A stretch of DNA of 64,000 nt, from positions 62,001 through 126,000 of the forward strand of contig NZ_BSPP01000007.1 of NCBI RefSeq assembly GCF_030161095.1, given 5' to 3'. The notes under the pieces are model-generated. The model saw only the letters and a program-made list of their open reading frames with translations, was not told the DNA's origin and did no database searches. Origin of the DNA: Cypionkella aquatica (GTDB lineage: Bacteria > Pseudomonadota > Alphaproteobacteria > Rhodobacterales > Rhodobacteraceae). This document shows, one piece after another, positions 1-8,742 of this stretch. The translations under genes were made by a program, and so were the position numbers. Position 1 is the first letter of the stretch, and the number at the start of each line of letters is the position of its first letter.

Positions 1-2706
1 CAAAGCCGCCCGCGCGCTGCTGGCACGACGCAGGGTGCGATCTATGCCTTGCGCACCGATCTGATCACCGCAGAGGCGCGGGCTTTGCTGATGTCAGTGG
101 CGCGGGTGGTGTTGATTGCCAGCCGTGGCGACATTGGCCAGCAGATTGATGCTTTGCCCGCCCGGGCCTTGCCCACCAGTGTTCTGCCCGCCCGCACCTT
201 GCCTGCAGCAGCGCCCGTATTGGCGGCAGCTTTGCCCGTCGTGGCCGCCGATCAGGCAGAAGCGGAGGCGCTGCGCGATCTTGGGACTACGCTAGAGTTC
301 TTCAACGGCACTGGCGGCTTTGCCGAGGATGGCCGTGAATATGTGACCGTGCTGCGCGATGGCGCGACGACGCCCGCACCTTGGATCAATGTGGTGGCGA
401 ACCCGTCGTTCGGCTTTATCACCTCGGCCGAGGGTTCTGGCCCGGTTTGGGCGGAAAACAGCCGTGAGAACCAGTTGACGCCGTGGTCGAACGACGCTGT
501 GACCGATGTGGCGGGCGAGGCGGTCTATCTGCGCGATCTGGACAGTGGTGCGCTGTGGACTCCAACCGCTCTGCCGATGCGCGGGGCTGGCAGCTATATT
601 GCCCGGCATGGCTTTGGCTATTCGCGCTTTTCACACAGCGCCCATGGCATTGCCGCCGAGATGCTGCGCACCGTGCCGCTGCAAGACCCGCTGCGCATCA
701 CCCGTCTGACCCTGCGCAATCAATCCGACCGCAGCCGCAGACTTTCAGTCACCAGCTATGCCGAATGGGTGATGGGGCCGTCGCGGGCCGCCACGGCGGC
801 GCATGTCACCACCGAGTGCGATCCTGACACCGGTGCGCTCATGGCGCGCAACCCCTATGGCATGGCCTTTCCGGGCCGCGTCGCCTTTGCCGATATTGGC
901 GCGGATTGTGCGGGCTTTAGCTGTGATCGCTCTGAGGTTCTGGGGCCAAGCGGCAGTATGGCCGATCCGGCGGGCCTGCGCGGACAAGAGCTGTCTGGCT
1001 GGGTTGGTGCGGGGGTTGATCCCTGTGCGGCGCAACAGCGCATCATCACGCTTGCGCCGGGGCAAAGCATCGAGCTGCGCTTTTTGCTGGGTCAGGCCAA
1101 GCGCATCGAAGAGGCGCGTGATCTGATCAAGCGCTACCGCGATGCTGATCTGGATGCATTGCAGGCTGAAATCGCCGCCTATTGGGCCGGGATTCTGGGC
1201 GCTGTGCAGGTGAAAACTCCAGACCGTTCGATGGATATTCTGCTGAATGGCTGGTTGCTGTATCAAACCTTGGCCTGCCGGATCTGGGCGCGGGCGGGGT
1301 TCTATCAGGCCAGCGGCGCCTATGGCTTCCGCGATCAGCTGCAAGACGGCATGGCGCTGACCTTCAGCCGCCCCGAGATGACGCGCGAGCATCTGCTGCG
1401 CGCAGCCGCTCGGCAATTCCCCGAAGGCGACGTGCAACACTGGTGGCTGCCCCATTCCGGGCAGGGCGTGCGCACGCGGATCTCGGATGACCGAGTTTGG
1501 CTGGGCTTTGGCGTCGCGCGCTATGTGGCGATTTCCGGCGATGCCGCGATCTTGGACGCGCAGGTGCCGTTCTTGGAAGCGCCGCAAGTGCCGGTGGGCA
1601 AACATGATGATTTCTCGCAGCCAACTGTGTCGGATCAGACCGCCAGCCTGTTCGAGCATTGCGCGCGTGGCATAGATCAAGCCATTGCGATGACAGGAGA
1701 AAATGGCATCCCGCTGATTGGCACCGGCGACTGGAATGACGGGATGAACCAAGTGGGCGAGGATGGCCACGGCACCAGCGTCTGGCTGGGCTGGCTGCTG
1801 ATTGCCACGGTTGATATGCTGGCGCCGCTGGCTGACAGCCGCGATCCTGCGCGGGCGGCCAAATGGCGCGCCCACGCCAAAGCGGTGCGGGCCGCGATCG
1901 AGGATCAGGCTTGGGACGGCGCATGGTATCGGCGCGGAACCTTTGACGATGGCACATGGTTCGGCTCGGTCGCATCAGAAGAATGCAAGATCGACAGCAT
2001 TGCGCAATCCTGGTCGGTGCTTTCAGGCGCGGGCGATCCGGCGCGTGCGGCGGCAGCGATGGAAGCGGTCGACCAGCATCTGGTGCGGCGCGATCCCGAT
2101 CTGGTGCTGCTGTTCACGCCCCCCTTCGATCACTCGCCGCATAATCCCGGCTATATCAAAGGCTATCCGCCGGGCCTGCGCGAAAATGGCGGTCAATACA
2201 GCCATGCGGCCATGTGGGCGGTGCTGGCCTTTGCGCGGCTGGGGCAGGGCGACAAGGCGGCTGAATTGTTTGGCTTGCTGAACCCAATCAACCATGCGCG
2301 CACCGCAGACGCTGCGCAGCTTTACAAGGCAGAACCCTATGTGATCGCTGCCGATGTCTATTCGACTGCGCCGCATGAGGGCCGGGCGGGTTGGTCTTGG
2401 TATACCGGCTCTGCGGGCTGGATGTATCGCGCCGGGATCGAGGGTATCCTTGGGCTGACGCGCGCTGCCGATACGCTGATATTCGATCCCTGCCTGCCCG
2501 CGCATTGGCCGGGGTTGACGATGAAACTGCAACATGACGGCGCTGATGTGACGGTCGAGGTGGTGAACAGCAGCGGTGCTGGGCGCGGCGTGGCGCAGGC
2601 CGAGGTTGACGGCATCATTGCGCAGCACAGCGGCGGGGCTTTTCATCTGCCCCTAAGACCGGGCGCGCTGCACCTGCGCTTGGTTCTGGGACGAGAGGGC
2701 AGTTGA
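1..2706 (+). CDS. Cyclic beta-glucan synthase/GH94 phosphorylase-type protein, C-terminal part (5' end outside window)
   Basis: The reading frame is open from base 1, so the gene begins upstream; about 901 residues are visible. It resembles the C-terminal GH94 module of NdvB-type cyclic beta-1,2-glucan synthases, membrane-bound enzymes that make periplasmic or capsular glucans. The start (QGAIYALRTDL) matches the segment preceding the carbohydrate-binding beta-sandwich of those proteins. The GH94 catalytic motif GDWNDGM, containing the general-acid Asp, is encoded near 1727-1746. The (alpha/alpha)6-barrel end (SHAAMWAVLAFARLG, GWSWYTGSAGWMYR) is intact, followed by the short C-terminal beta domain. 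TTG at 49 is only an internal codon. The family assignment is firm; whether the missing N-terminal half carries the GT84 transferase is inferred from family architecture. Confidence 0.85.
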   Translation, partial: QSRPRAAGTTQGAIYALRTDLITAEARALLMSVARVVLIASRGDIGQQIDALPARALPTSVLPARTLPAAAPVLAAALPVVAADQAEAEALRDLGTTLEFFNGTGGFAEDGREYVTVLRDGATTPAPWINVVANPSFGFITSAEGSGPVWAENSRENQLTPWSNDAVTDVAGEAVYLRDLDSGALWTPTALPMRGAGSYIARHGFGYSRFSHSAHGIAAEMLRTVPLQDPLRITRLTLRNQSDRSRRLSVTSYAEWVMGPSRAATAAHVTTECDPDTGALMARNPYGMAFPGRVAFADIGADCAGFSCDRSEVLGPSGSMADPAGLRGQELSGWVGAGVDPCAAQQRIITLAPGQSIELRFLLGQAKRIEEARDLIKRYRDADLDALQAEIAAYWAGILGAVQVKTPDRSMDILLNGWLLYQTLACRIWARAGFYQASGAYGFRDQLQDGMALTFSRPEMTREHLLRAAARQFPEGDVQHWWLPHSGQGVRTRISDDRVWLGFGVARYVAISGDAAILDAQVPFLEAPQVPVGKHDDFSQPTVSDQTASLFEHCARGIDQAIAMTGENGIPLIGTGDWNDGMNQVGEDGHGTSVWLGWLLIATVDMLAPLADSRDPARAAKWRAHAKAVRAAIEDQAWDGAWYRRGTFDDGTWFGSVASEECKIDSIAQSWSVLSGAGDPARAAAAMEAVDQHLVRRDPDLVLLFTPPFDHSPHNPGYIKGYPPGLRENGGQYSHAAMWAVLAFARLGQGDKAAELFGLLNPINHARTADAAQLYKAEPYVIAADVYSTAPHEGRAGWSWYTGSAGWMYRAGIEGILGLTRAADTLIFDPCLPAHWPGLTMKLQHDGADVTVEVVNSSGAGRGVAQAEVDGIIAQHSGGAFHLPLRPGALHLRLVLGREGS

Positions 2707-2996
2707 GCCGCAGTGCTGACGGCGATGATCAAGACGGCGATGATTAAAACGCGAGGCAAGCAGCGAACGGCGTATCGACCTGTCCAATGTTTGGGCGGCT
2801 TTGGTTGCTTCGCCCGCTTGGCCGTCAGGGTCAGGCAAGACCGGTGTGGGCAGGCTGACAACCCGACGGCGTTGCGCATGGCCAACGCCTGATCTGGGTT
2901 ATTACTGCGATAGTATCCAACCCAACCTTGCTTTGTGATCGCCGTCGCTATCCGCACCGATGCGCGCAATCCGTCGTGTTGGCGGATCCGTGGGCC
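2707..2996. other. Intergenic gap between convergent genes
   Basis: 290 bp between the stop of the glucan synthase gene and the stop of rlmF. It contains a short imperfect direct repeat (GACGGCGATGAT near 2718 and 2735). I see no convincing gene, hairpin with T-run or RNA. Confidence 0.4.
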
Positions 2997-3902
2997 TTAC
3001 AAGGATCTCTGCGTTTCAGGATAGTAAGTCCACGCAATAAAACGACTTTCCTTCTGGCCCTGCGCCATTTCGACGGTCTTGACCTCGGCGATCCGCGCTT
3101 TCGCCAGCAACCGCGACAGCGGCTTGAGGCTGTCCTTCTTGGACACCAGCGCGGTGAACCACAGGCATTGCTCGGCAAAATCCATGCTCTGTTCGATCAT
3201 GCGGGCGATGAAGCCGATCTCGCCGCCCGGGCACCACAATTCAGCGTTCTGACCGCCGAAATTCAATGTGCCCGAGTCACCCTTGCCAAGGTTGCGCCAC
3301 TTGCGCCGGCTGCCCTTGTCCGCTTGCGCAGGAGAGGTATGAAACGGCGGATTGCACAAAGTGACATGAAAGCGATCATCGGGGCGCAGCACGCCTTTGA
3401 AGATATCCTCAGGATTGTTCTGGCGTCTGAGCGCGATGTTCAGACCGTTTCTTTGGCAAATCTGCCGCGCCGATGCGATCGAGACCGGATCAATATCGAC
3501 GCCGGTAAAGTGCCAACCATATGCGTGCTGACCGATCAGCGGATAGACAAGGCTGGCCCCGGTGCCAATGTCCAGCGCCTTGATGTCAGGGCCGCGCGGG
3601 ATCTGTTGATCATTACTTTCGGCAAGCAAATCCGCAAGGTAATGGATGTAATCGACGCGGCCGGGAATCGGGGGGCACAGGTACGTGGCGGGAATCTCCC
3701 AAAAATCGAGATCATAATGCGTCAGCAAAAGCGCGCGGTTCAGCATGCGCACCGCGGCCACGTCCGAAAAATCAATCGTGATCTCACCGCGTGGGTTGCG
3801 TGTCGTGACTGTCGCCAGCTCGGGCGATTTCGCCATCAGACGTTCAAAGTCATACCCATCGCGGTGCTGGTTGCGGGAATGCAATGTCGGTTTGACAGCC
3901 AT
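2997..3902 (-). CDS. rlmF: 23S rRNA (adenine(1618)-N6)-methyltransferase
   Basis: RlmF (YbiN) uses SAM to methylate A1618 of 23S rRNA. The 301-residue product matches the E. coli protein (308 aa) along its length: a conserved N-terminus (LHSRNQHRDGYDF), LCPPIPGRVDYIHYLADLLA, the SAM-binding LDIGTGASLVYPLIG, the catalytic NPPF of N6-adenine methyltransferases in TLCNPPFHTS, LNFGGQNAELWCPGGE and the C-terminal EMAQGQKESRFIAWT. The frame is open to 4157, but homology begins at ATG 3902 (MAVKPTLH), so that start is chosen. The gene is divergent from the catabolic operon and probably a single-gene unit. Confidence 0.93.
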   Translation of the reverse strand: MAVKPTLHSRNQHRDGYDFERLMAKSPELATVTTRNPRGEITIDFSDVAAVRMLNRALLLTHYDLDFWEIPATYLCPPIPGRVDYIHYLADLLAESNDQQIPRGPDIKALDIGTGASLVYPLIGQHAYGWHFTGVDIDPVSIASARQICQRNGLNIALRRQNNPEDIFKGVLRPDDRFHVTLCNPPFHTSPAQADKGSRRKWRNLGKGDSGTLNFGGQNAELWCPGGEIGFIARMIEQSMDFAEQCLWFTALVSKKDSLKPLSRLLAKARIAEVKTVEMAQGQKESRFIAWTYYPETQRSL

Positions 3903-4389
3903 GGAAAACCTTTGTGCTGGTTGGCGCATAAATGGCGCCCGACTGGGTGTCGAGCTTAGATCTTCATGGCTGCCCGAGGCATAGTGCAACAATCCTTCCG
4001 CGTCACCCCATTGAAACAACGCACAAGCGCATCCTTCACGAAATGACCGCAGCAACACCTGATGCTGCGCAGCCTTCAGGGGGCAAGGCGCGATGGTCTT
4101 GGGCAAGCGGGAGATAGCCCAAAACCGTCGTCCTTCAACGCCCGTTTTGCCCCTCAAAATTTTGGTCTTGCCTAGTCCGGCGCGTAGGGGTCACCGCAAA
4201 TCTGGTTCAGTTTGAGGCGACAGCGCACTCGGGGCGAAGATTAGGCCTTTGATATATAGTGTTTTTTCTAAATCGCGAAGAGCCCCAAGAATTATGTTGA
4301 CAGATTTGTGTGATCAATAAAAACTTAACTCATAAGTTAAGAAATGCAAAATCAGAATTGCACGAAAGAATCGAACCGGGGGACAGGGG
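3903..4389. other. Divergent intergenic region (rlmF / catabolic operon)
   Basis: 487 bp without a convincing gene. The left part (to about 4200) is GC-rich and lies upstream of rlmF; the right part (4240-4380) is AT-rich and holds the promoter and operator of the rightward operon, listed separately. The short frames in it show no recognisable protein signal. Confidence 0.5.
4297..4341 (+). promoter_or_regulatory. Putative promoter with palindromic operator for the catabolic operon
   Basis: A consensus -35 hexamer TTGACA lies at 4297-4302 and an AT-rich stretch 12-20 bp downstream could supply the -10. Overlapping it is a perfect 7+4+7 palindrome, CTTAACT-CATA-AGTTAAG, at 4324-4341. Its length and position fit a TetR-family operator, and the operon encodes a TetR regulator (8062-8742). 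The palindrome and hexamer are seen directly; the regulatory link is inference. Confidence 0.6.
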
Positions 4390-5442
4390 ATGTTGCAAGA
4401 GCGCGTCGAGGGGAAATGGCTGGCGAGTTTTCGTCGCGTTCTAGCCTTGAACGGCATCGGCAAAGGCACGCAGGTTGCGCTGCTGCATGAAACCCAATCT
4501 CGCCCGGTTCTGGTGCATCTGGCCGAGCTTGCGCTGTATGATCTGGGGGCTGAATTCTGCATGATCCAGATGCCCACCCCAGCCCAGAACGCGCCTGTGC
4601 CGGTCAAATCCACCGGCACCAGCTGGGCGATCGCCGGCAACCGCGCGGTGATCGAGGCGCTGAAAAGTGTCGATGTGATCGTCGATTGCACGGTAGAAGG
4701 TCTGATCCACGCCCCCGAATGGCCTGAAATCGAAGGCGCTGGACGTGCCCGCCTTTTCGTCATCACCAACGAACACCCTGAAATCCTTGAACGCACCGAG
4801 CCAAAGGCCGAACACGCCCCCCGGGTCGAAGCGGGCATCCAGATGCTGCGCGCGGCGTCACAGATGCGTGTCACCTCGACCATCGGCACCGACCTGACCA
4901 TCGACCTGCGCGACGCACCCTGTGGCGGCACGCCGGGCTTTGGCACCACGCCCGGTTCGGTCGCGCATTGGCCGGGCGGGCTTTGTCTCGCCTTTCCCGG
5001 CAAGAATGCGGTCAATGGCCGGATCGTCATGGGGGTCGGCGATATGAACCTGACCTTCAAGACCTGCCTGACCAGCCAGATCGACTTTACCATCGAGAAT
5101 GACTTTGTGACTGCCATCAAGGGCGACGGCATCGACGCTCTGCATTTGCGCGAATACATGGCGGCGTGGAACGACAAGAACGCTTACGGCATGAGCCATG
5201 TCGGCTGGGGTATGAACCCCGGCGCGCAATGGGTCAGTGCCGCGTTGTATGACAAGCGCGACATGCAGGCGGTAGAGTTTCGGGCGATTGCCGGTTCCTT
5301 CCTCTGGTCAACCGGCGCCAACCAATATGCCGGGCGCTACACGCTTGGCCATTTTGATCTGCCAATGCGCAATTGCACCATCGCCCTCGACGGCCAGGTT
5401 GTCGTCAGAGAAGGCGTGTTGCAAGGCGCTTTGGCCGCGTAA
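4390..5442 (+). CDS. NicX-like 2,5-dihydroxypyridine 5,6-dioxygenase family protein
   Basis: The 350-residue product aligns by eye with NicX of Pseudomonas putida throughout: VVDCTVEGLIHAPEW resembles the LLHSPEQ region, GVGDMNLTFKTCLTSQI matches VGDIILPFKNYC, DALHLREYMAAWND matches EYLRDYMKYFND, and YGMSHVGWGMNPGAQW matches YGISHIGWGLQPRAQW, followed by the C-terminal HFDLPMRNCTIALD. NicX is a non-haem Fe(II) enzyme of the aminopeptidase-T/M29 fold that opens the 2,5-dihydroxypyridine ring; the conserved His and Glu residues are present. ATG 4390 follows a G-rich Shine-Dalgarno (GGGGGACAGGGG). It is the first gene of the operon. The true substrate is unknown, because the other nic genes are absent. 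Confidence 0.75.
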   Translation: MLQERVEGKWLASFRRVLALNGIGKGTQVALLHETQSRPVLVHLAELALYDLGAEFCMIQMPTPAQNAPVPVKSTGTSWAIAGNRAVIEALKSVDVIVDCTVEGLIHAPEWPEIEGAGRARLFVITNEHPEILERTEPKAEHAPRVEAGIQMLRAASQMRVTSTIGTDLTIDLRDAPCGGTPGFGTTPGSVAHWPGGLCLAFPGKNAVNGRIVMGVGDMNLTFKTCLTSQIDFTIENDFVTAIKGDGIDALHLREYMAAWNDKNAYGMSHVGWGMNPGAQWVSAALYDKRDMQAVEFRAIAGSFLWSTGANQYAGRYTLGHFDLPMRNCTIALDGQVVVREGVLQGALAA

Positions 5443-5460
5443 TCCCCGAAAGGACCGAAG

Positions 5461-6768
5461 ATGAGCACCCCCGCCGACTATTATGACCTTTCCCGCGTCC
5501 GACCCGAAGTTCTGAGCGTTCTGGACAAAATCAATGAACTGGGTGCGACCTTTGCCAAGCGTGCCGTCGGCATCGACCTGCAAGCCTCGTTTCCGGTTGA
5601 AAACTACAAAGACCTTGCAGCGCTTGGCTATCTGACGCTGACCGTGCCCACAGAATTCGGCGGCCATGGCTTCAGCCTTGGCGAATATGCGATGGTGGGG
5701 GCCGAGATCGGCAAATACTGCGGCGCGACCGCGCTGACCTTCAACATGCACAATTCTTCGATGATGTGGTCGCGGTTCATGTACGAGTTGCCGCACCTGA
5801 CCGACGCGGATCGCGCCGCCTTCGCCCCGCTGCGCGAACGCCAATTCCGCCGCGCGGTCAAGGAACAGGGCATCTATTCGCAGCCGATCTCGGAAGCCGG
5901 GCAGAACTGGACCTCAAAGCCCGCGCAGACCAATTGTCGCAAAGTTGAAGGCGGCTGGGTGATAAATGGCTTCAAGAAGTTCGCCTCATTGGCGGGCTAT
6001 TGTGACTATTACTCGATTGTTTGCACCGAACTGATCGACGGTGTCGAGCCGCGTCACGAAGACACCATGATCTTTGTCGTGCCGAAAGAGGCCAAGGGGC
6101 TGACGGTGCAGGGCACATGGGATCCGCTGGGGATGCGCGGCACCAACTCGCGCGATCTGGTGCTGAAAGATGTCTTTGTCAGCGAAGACGATCTGATGAT
6201 GCCGCGCGGATTGTTCATCAAGACCCTGCCGCATTGGCCACATATGATGGCCACCCTTTCGCCCACCTATATGGGCGTGGCGCAGGGTGCTTATGATTTC
6301 ACGGTCGCCTATCTGCGTGGCGAAGTGGAAGGCCAGCCCGCTGCCGACCGCCGCATGTTTGGCACCAAACGGATCGCCGTCGGCAAGATGTATGCGCGAC
6401 TTGCCGCGATGCGCGCCCTGTGGTGGCAGGTATTCACAGAGGCGCAGGGCATGCCCTCCAAGGCGCAGGTGCTGCGGATGTATGCGGCGCAATACAATGT
6501 CATGGAAGGCGTGCAAGAGATCGCAGCCATGGCCATCCGCACCTGTGGCGGCCAGTCGATGCTGAAATCCATGCCGTTGGAGAGGATGTATCGTGACAGC
6601 CGCTGCGGCGCGCTGATGTTGCCCTATACCTCGGAAATCATGGAAGATTATCTTTCGGTGCTGACGCTTTACGATGTCGAGGATCTGGACAAGGCCCCCG
6701 GCGATGCTGATGGCGCGCGGTCTTCGTTGTGGCGCGGGACGGCAGGCGCGCTGAAAGGTCTGCGGTAA
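5461..6768 (+). CDS. Acyl-CoA dehydrogenase-fold flavoprotein, probable two-component monooxygenase
   Basis: The 435-residue product has the acyl-CoA dehydrogenase order: helical N-domain (GYLTLTVPTEFGGHGFSLGEY), middle beta-domain (WVINGFKKFASLA, DPLGMRGTNSRDLVLKDVFV) and C-terminal helical domain (GGQSMLKSMPLERMYRDSR). At the place where ordinary dehydrogenases have the catalytic Glu in EGTS, this protein reads PYTS (MLPYTSEIMEDY). With a flavin reductase in the same operon (10076-10597), this suggests a group-D flavin monooxygenase such as the DszC/HsaA types rather than a CoA-ester dehydrogenase. The start ATG follows AAAGGA by a good distance, and the gap to the dioxygenase gene is 18 bp. 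The substrate is not known. Confidence 0.7.
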   Translation: MSTPADYYDLSRVRPEVLSVLDKINELGATFAKRAVGIDLQASFPVENYKDLAALGYLTLTVPTEFGGHGFSLGEYAMVGAEIGKYCGATALTFNMHNSSMMWSRFMYELPHLTDADRAAFAPLRERQFRRAVKEQGIYSQPISEAGQNWTSKPAQTNCRKVEGGWVINGFKKFASLAGYCDYYSIVCTELIDGVEPRHEDTMIFVVPKEAKGLTVQGTWDPLGMRGTNSRDLVLKDVFVSEDDLMMPRGLFIKTLPHWPHMMATLSPTYMGVAQGAYDFTVAYLRGEVEGQPAADRRMFGTKRIAVGKMYARLAAMRALWWQVFTEAQGMPSKAQVLRMYAAQYNVMEGVQEIAAMAIRTCGGQSMLKSMPLERMYRDSRCGALMLPYTSEIMEDYLSVLTLYDVEDLDKAPGDADGARSSLWRGTAGALKGLR

Positions 6769-6772
6769 TCCC

Positions 6773-8065
6773 ATGGGGCAGGAACAGGTTCAGGTCATCG
6801 GCTTTTCCACCGCGCCAGCAGAGGCCGTCTGGGCTGTGGCCCGCGACTTCTGCTGCCTGTGGCACCCTGCCTTGGCCACCATGTCCGCCGAGCGGGATGC
6901 GCAAGGCCACTTGATCCGCGCCTTCACCATCAAGGGCGAGGCCAAGACCTACCGCGAGCGCCTGACTTGGTTCAGCGACAGCGACATGACCCTTGCCTAT
7001 ACCCATGTCGAGGGCATCGAAGGTGCCGAACGCTATGATGCGCGGCTTGGCGTTGCGCCGTCCCAACAGGGGGGCAGCGTGATCACCATGTCGGCCAACA
7101 TGACCGCCCGCACCACCCGCATCAATGAGATGGCGGCAGGCACCAAAGCTGTCTTTGAAGAGGCGGTTGCGGCTTTGGCTGCGGTGGCAGAGACCAAGGG
7201 CATGGCTGCCCCATTGCCGCCCTTACCCGCTGGCATCGTCAGTCAAAGGCAGCTGATCGACGATCTGCCGCGCCTTGCAATCGAAGTGACCGCCGCCAAA
7301 CCCGGCCCGCTGTGCTTGTTCCTGCATGGCATCGGCGGCTCGCGGTTGAACTGGCAGCGCCAGCTTGCAACCATTGGCCATCTGACCCAAGCAGCCGCCC
7401 TTGATTTGCGCGGCTATGGCGACAGCGGCCTTGGGGCACAGGAATCCACGGTAGACGATTATTGCGATGATATTTTGCGGGTGGCCGAGGTTCTGGGGGC
7501 GGACAAGCTGATCCTTGTTGGCCTGTCCTATGGGTCTTGGATCGCCACATCTTTTGCGATGCGCTATCCTGAAAAGCTGGCTGGGCTTGTTTTGTCGGGC
7601 GGATGCACCGGCATGTCTGAAGCGGGCGCGTCAGAGCGCGAAGCCTTTCGTGTCAGCCGTGAAATACCGCTGAATGCGGGTCAAGTCCCTGCCGATTTTG
7701 CCCCGTCGGTTGTCAACGTGATCGCGGGCCCGCATGCCAGCGCAGCGGTGCGGGAAGAGCTTTTCACCTCGATGGCGGCGATCCCGGCCGCGACCTATCG
7801 CGATGCCTTGCTGTGCTTTACCAACCCGAGGGAGAGGTTTGATTTCTCTCGCCTAGATATGCCTGTGCTGATGATGACCGGCGCATACGACCGACTTGCC
7901 CCACCCGCCGAAATTCGTAGCGTGGCCGAGCGGATTTTTGATGCCGCCAAAAACCCCGATCTGCGCTTTGAGGTCATCGCCGGGGTGGGCCATGTTTGCA
8001 ATGTCGAAGGGGCAGAGGTCTTTACCCGGCATCTGCATGATTTCGTTGCGCGGTTTGTGCCATGA
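6773..8065 (+). CDS. SRPBCC domain fused to alpha/beta hydrolase
   Basis: A 430-residue two-domain protein. Residues about 1-145 look like an SRPBCC/polyketide-cyclase-type ligand-binding domain (VIGFSTAPAEAVWAVARDF at the start, a typical long C-terminal helix near residue 125). Residues about 165-430 are an alpha/beta hydrolase: oxyanion HGIGGS, LDLRGYGDSG, nucleophile elbow GLSYGS, acid-loop region MMTGAYDRLAPP and catalytic His in GVGHVCNVE. A hydrolase at this place could play the role of NicD (N-formylmaleamate deformylase) after ring cleavage, but that is inference. It starts 4 bp after the preceding stop and overlaps the TetR gene by ATGA. Confidence 0.75.
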   Translation: MGQEQVQVIGFSTAPAEAVWAVARDFCCLWHPALATMSAERDAQGHLIRAFTIKGEAKTYRERLTWFSDSDMTLAYTHVEGIEGAERYDARLGVAPSQQGGSVITMSANMTARTTRINEMAAGTKAVFEEAVAALAAVAETKGMAAPLPPLPAGIVSQRQLIDDLPRLAIEVTAAKPGPLCLFLHGIGGSRLNWQRQLATIGHLTQAAALDLRGYGDSGLGAQESTVDDYCDDILRVAEVLGADKLILVGLSYGSWIATSFAMRYPEKLAGLVLSGGCTGMSEAGASEREAFRVSREIPLNAGQVPADFAPSVVNVIAGPHASAAVREELFTSMAAIPAATYRDALLCFTNPRERFDFSRLDMPVLMMTGAYDRLAPPAEIRSVAERIFDAAKNPDLRFEVIAGVGHVCNVEGAEVFTRHLHDFVARFVP

Positions 8066-8742
8066 CCACCTTGCCGCGCCGCCAGATGAACCGTGTGATC
8101 AAGGAAAAGCGCATCCTTGCCGCCGCGCTGAAAGTGTTCTCTGAAAACGGGTATTCGGGTGCGTCCATGGATGTTGTGGCGACCGAGGCGGGCCTGTCCA
8201 AGCCGACGCTCTATCAGTATTTTGAAAGCAAAGAGCAGCTTTTTGCCACAATGATGATGCAAAAGCGCGATGACATGCTGTTGCCGCTGCGCGAAGCGGG
8301 GACCGGCGACATGGTGGTGCAACTGCATCGTTTCGCTTGGGCCTATGCTGATACCGTCATGCATCCCGATCTGCTGTCTTTGGCCCGCCTGACGATTGGC
8401 GAAGTGCAGCGCTTCCCCGAGATCGGCCGCGCGTATCAGGCTGCCGGACCAGAACGCGTGTTGGAAGGGTTGATGGGCTACCTGTTGGCCTACCGTGCTG
8501 CGGGTCGTCTGGCCTTTGACGATGCCGAACTGGCTGCCGAAGATCTGTGGGGCCTTATCCTGTCTGCGCCACGGAATCAGGCGCTTTACAAACCCGACCT
8601 CGTCCTTGGCCGTGATGCCATTGCGCGCTTTGTTCACAATGGGTTGCGCGTCTTCCTGCGCGCCTATTCGACCCATCCAACTGCCGACCTTGAAATACTC
8701 GAAGGGCAGAAAGCCCCGGAAATCCAACAGGTGACAGAATGA
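8062..8742 (+). CDS. TetR/AcrR family regulator
   Basis: 226 residues. The N-terminal helix-turn-helix is typical: KRILAAALKVFSENGYSGAS, then VATEAGLSKPTLYQYFESKEQLF. The C-terminal ligand-binding part resembles the AcrR/RutR-like class with LARLTIGEVQRFPEIGRAY. It lies inside the operon, coupled by ATGA overlaps to both neighbours, so it is probably co-transcribed with the genes it controls and would bind the palindrome at 4324-4341. Its inducer is presumably the pathway substrate or an intermediate. Confidence 0.88.
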   Translation: MTTLPRRQMNRVIKEKRILAAALKVFSENGYSGASMDVVATEAGLSKPTLYQYFESKEQLFATMMMQKRDDMLLPLREAGTGDMVVQLHRFAWAYADTVMHPDLLSLARLTIGEVQRFPEIGRAYQAAGPERVLEGLMGYLLAYRAAGRLAFDDAELAAEDLWGLILSAPRNQALYKPDLVLGRDAIARFVHNGLRVFLRAYSTHPTADLEILEGQKAPEIQQVTE

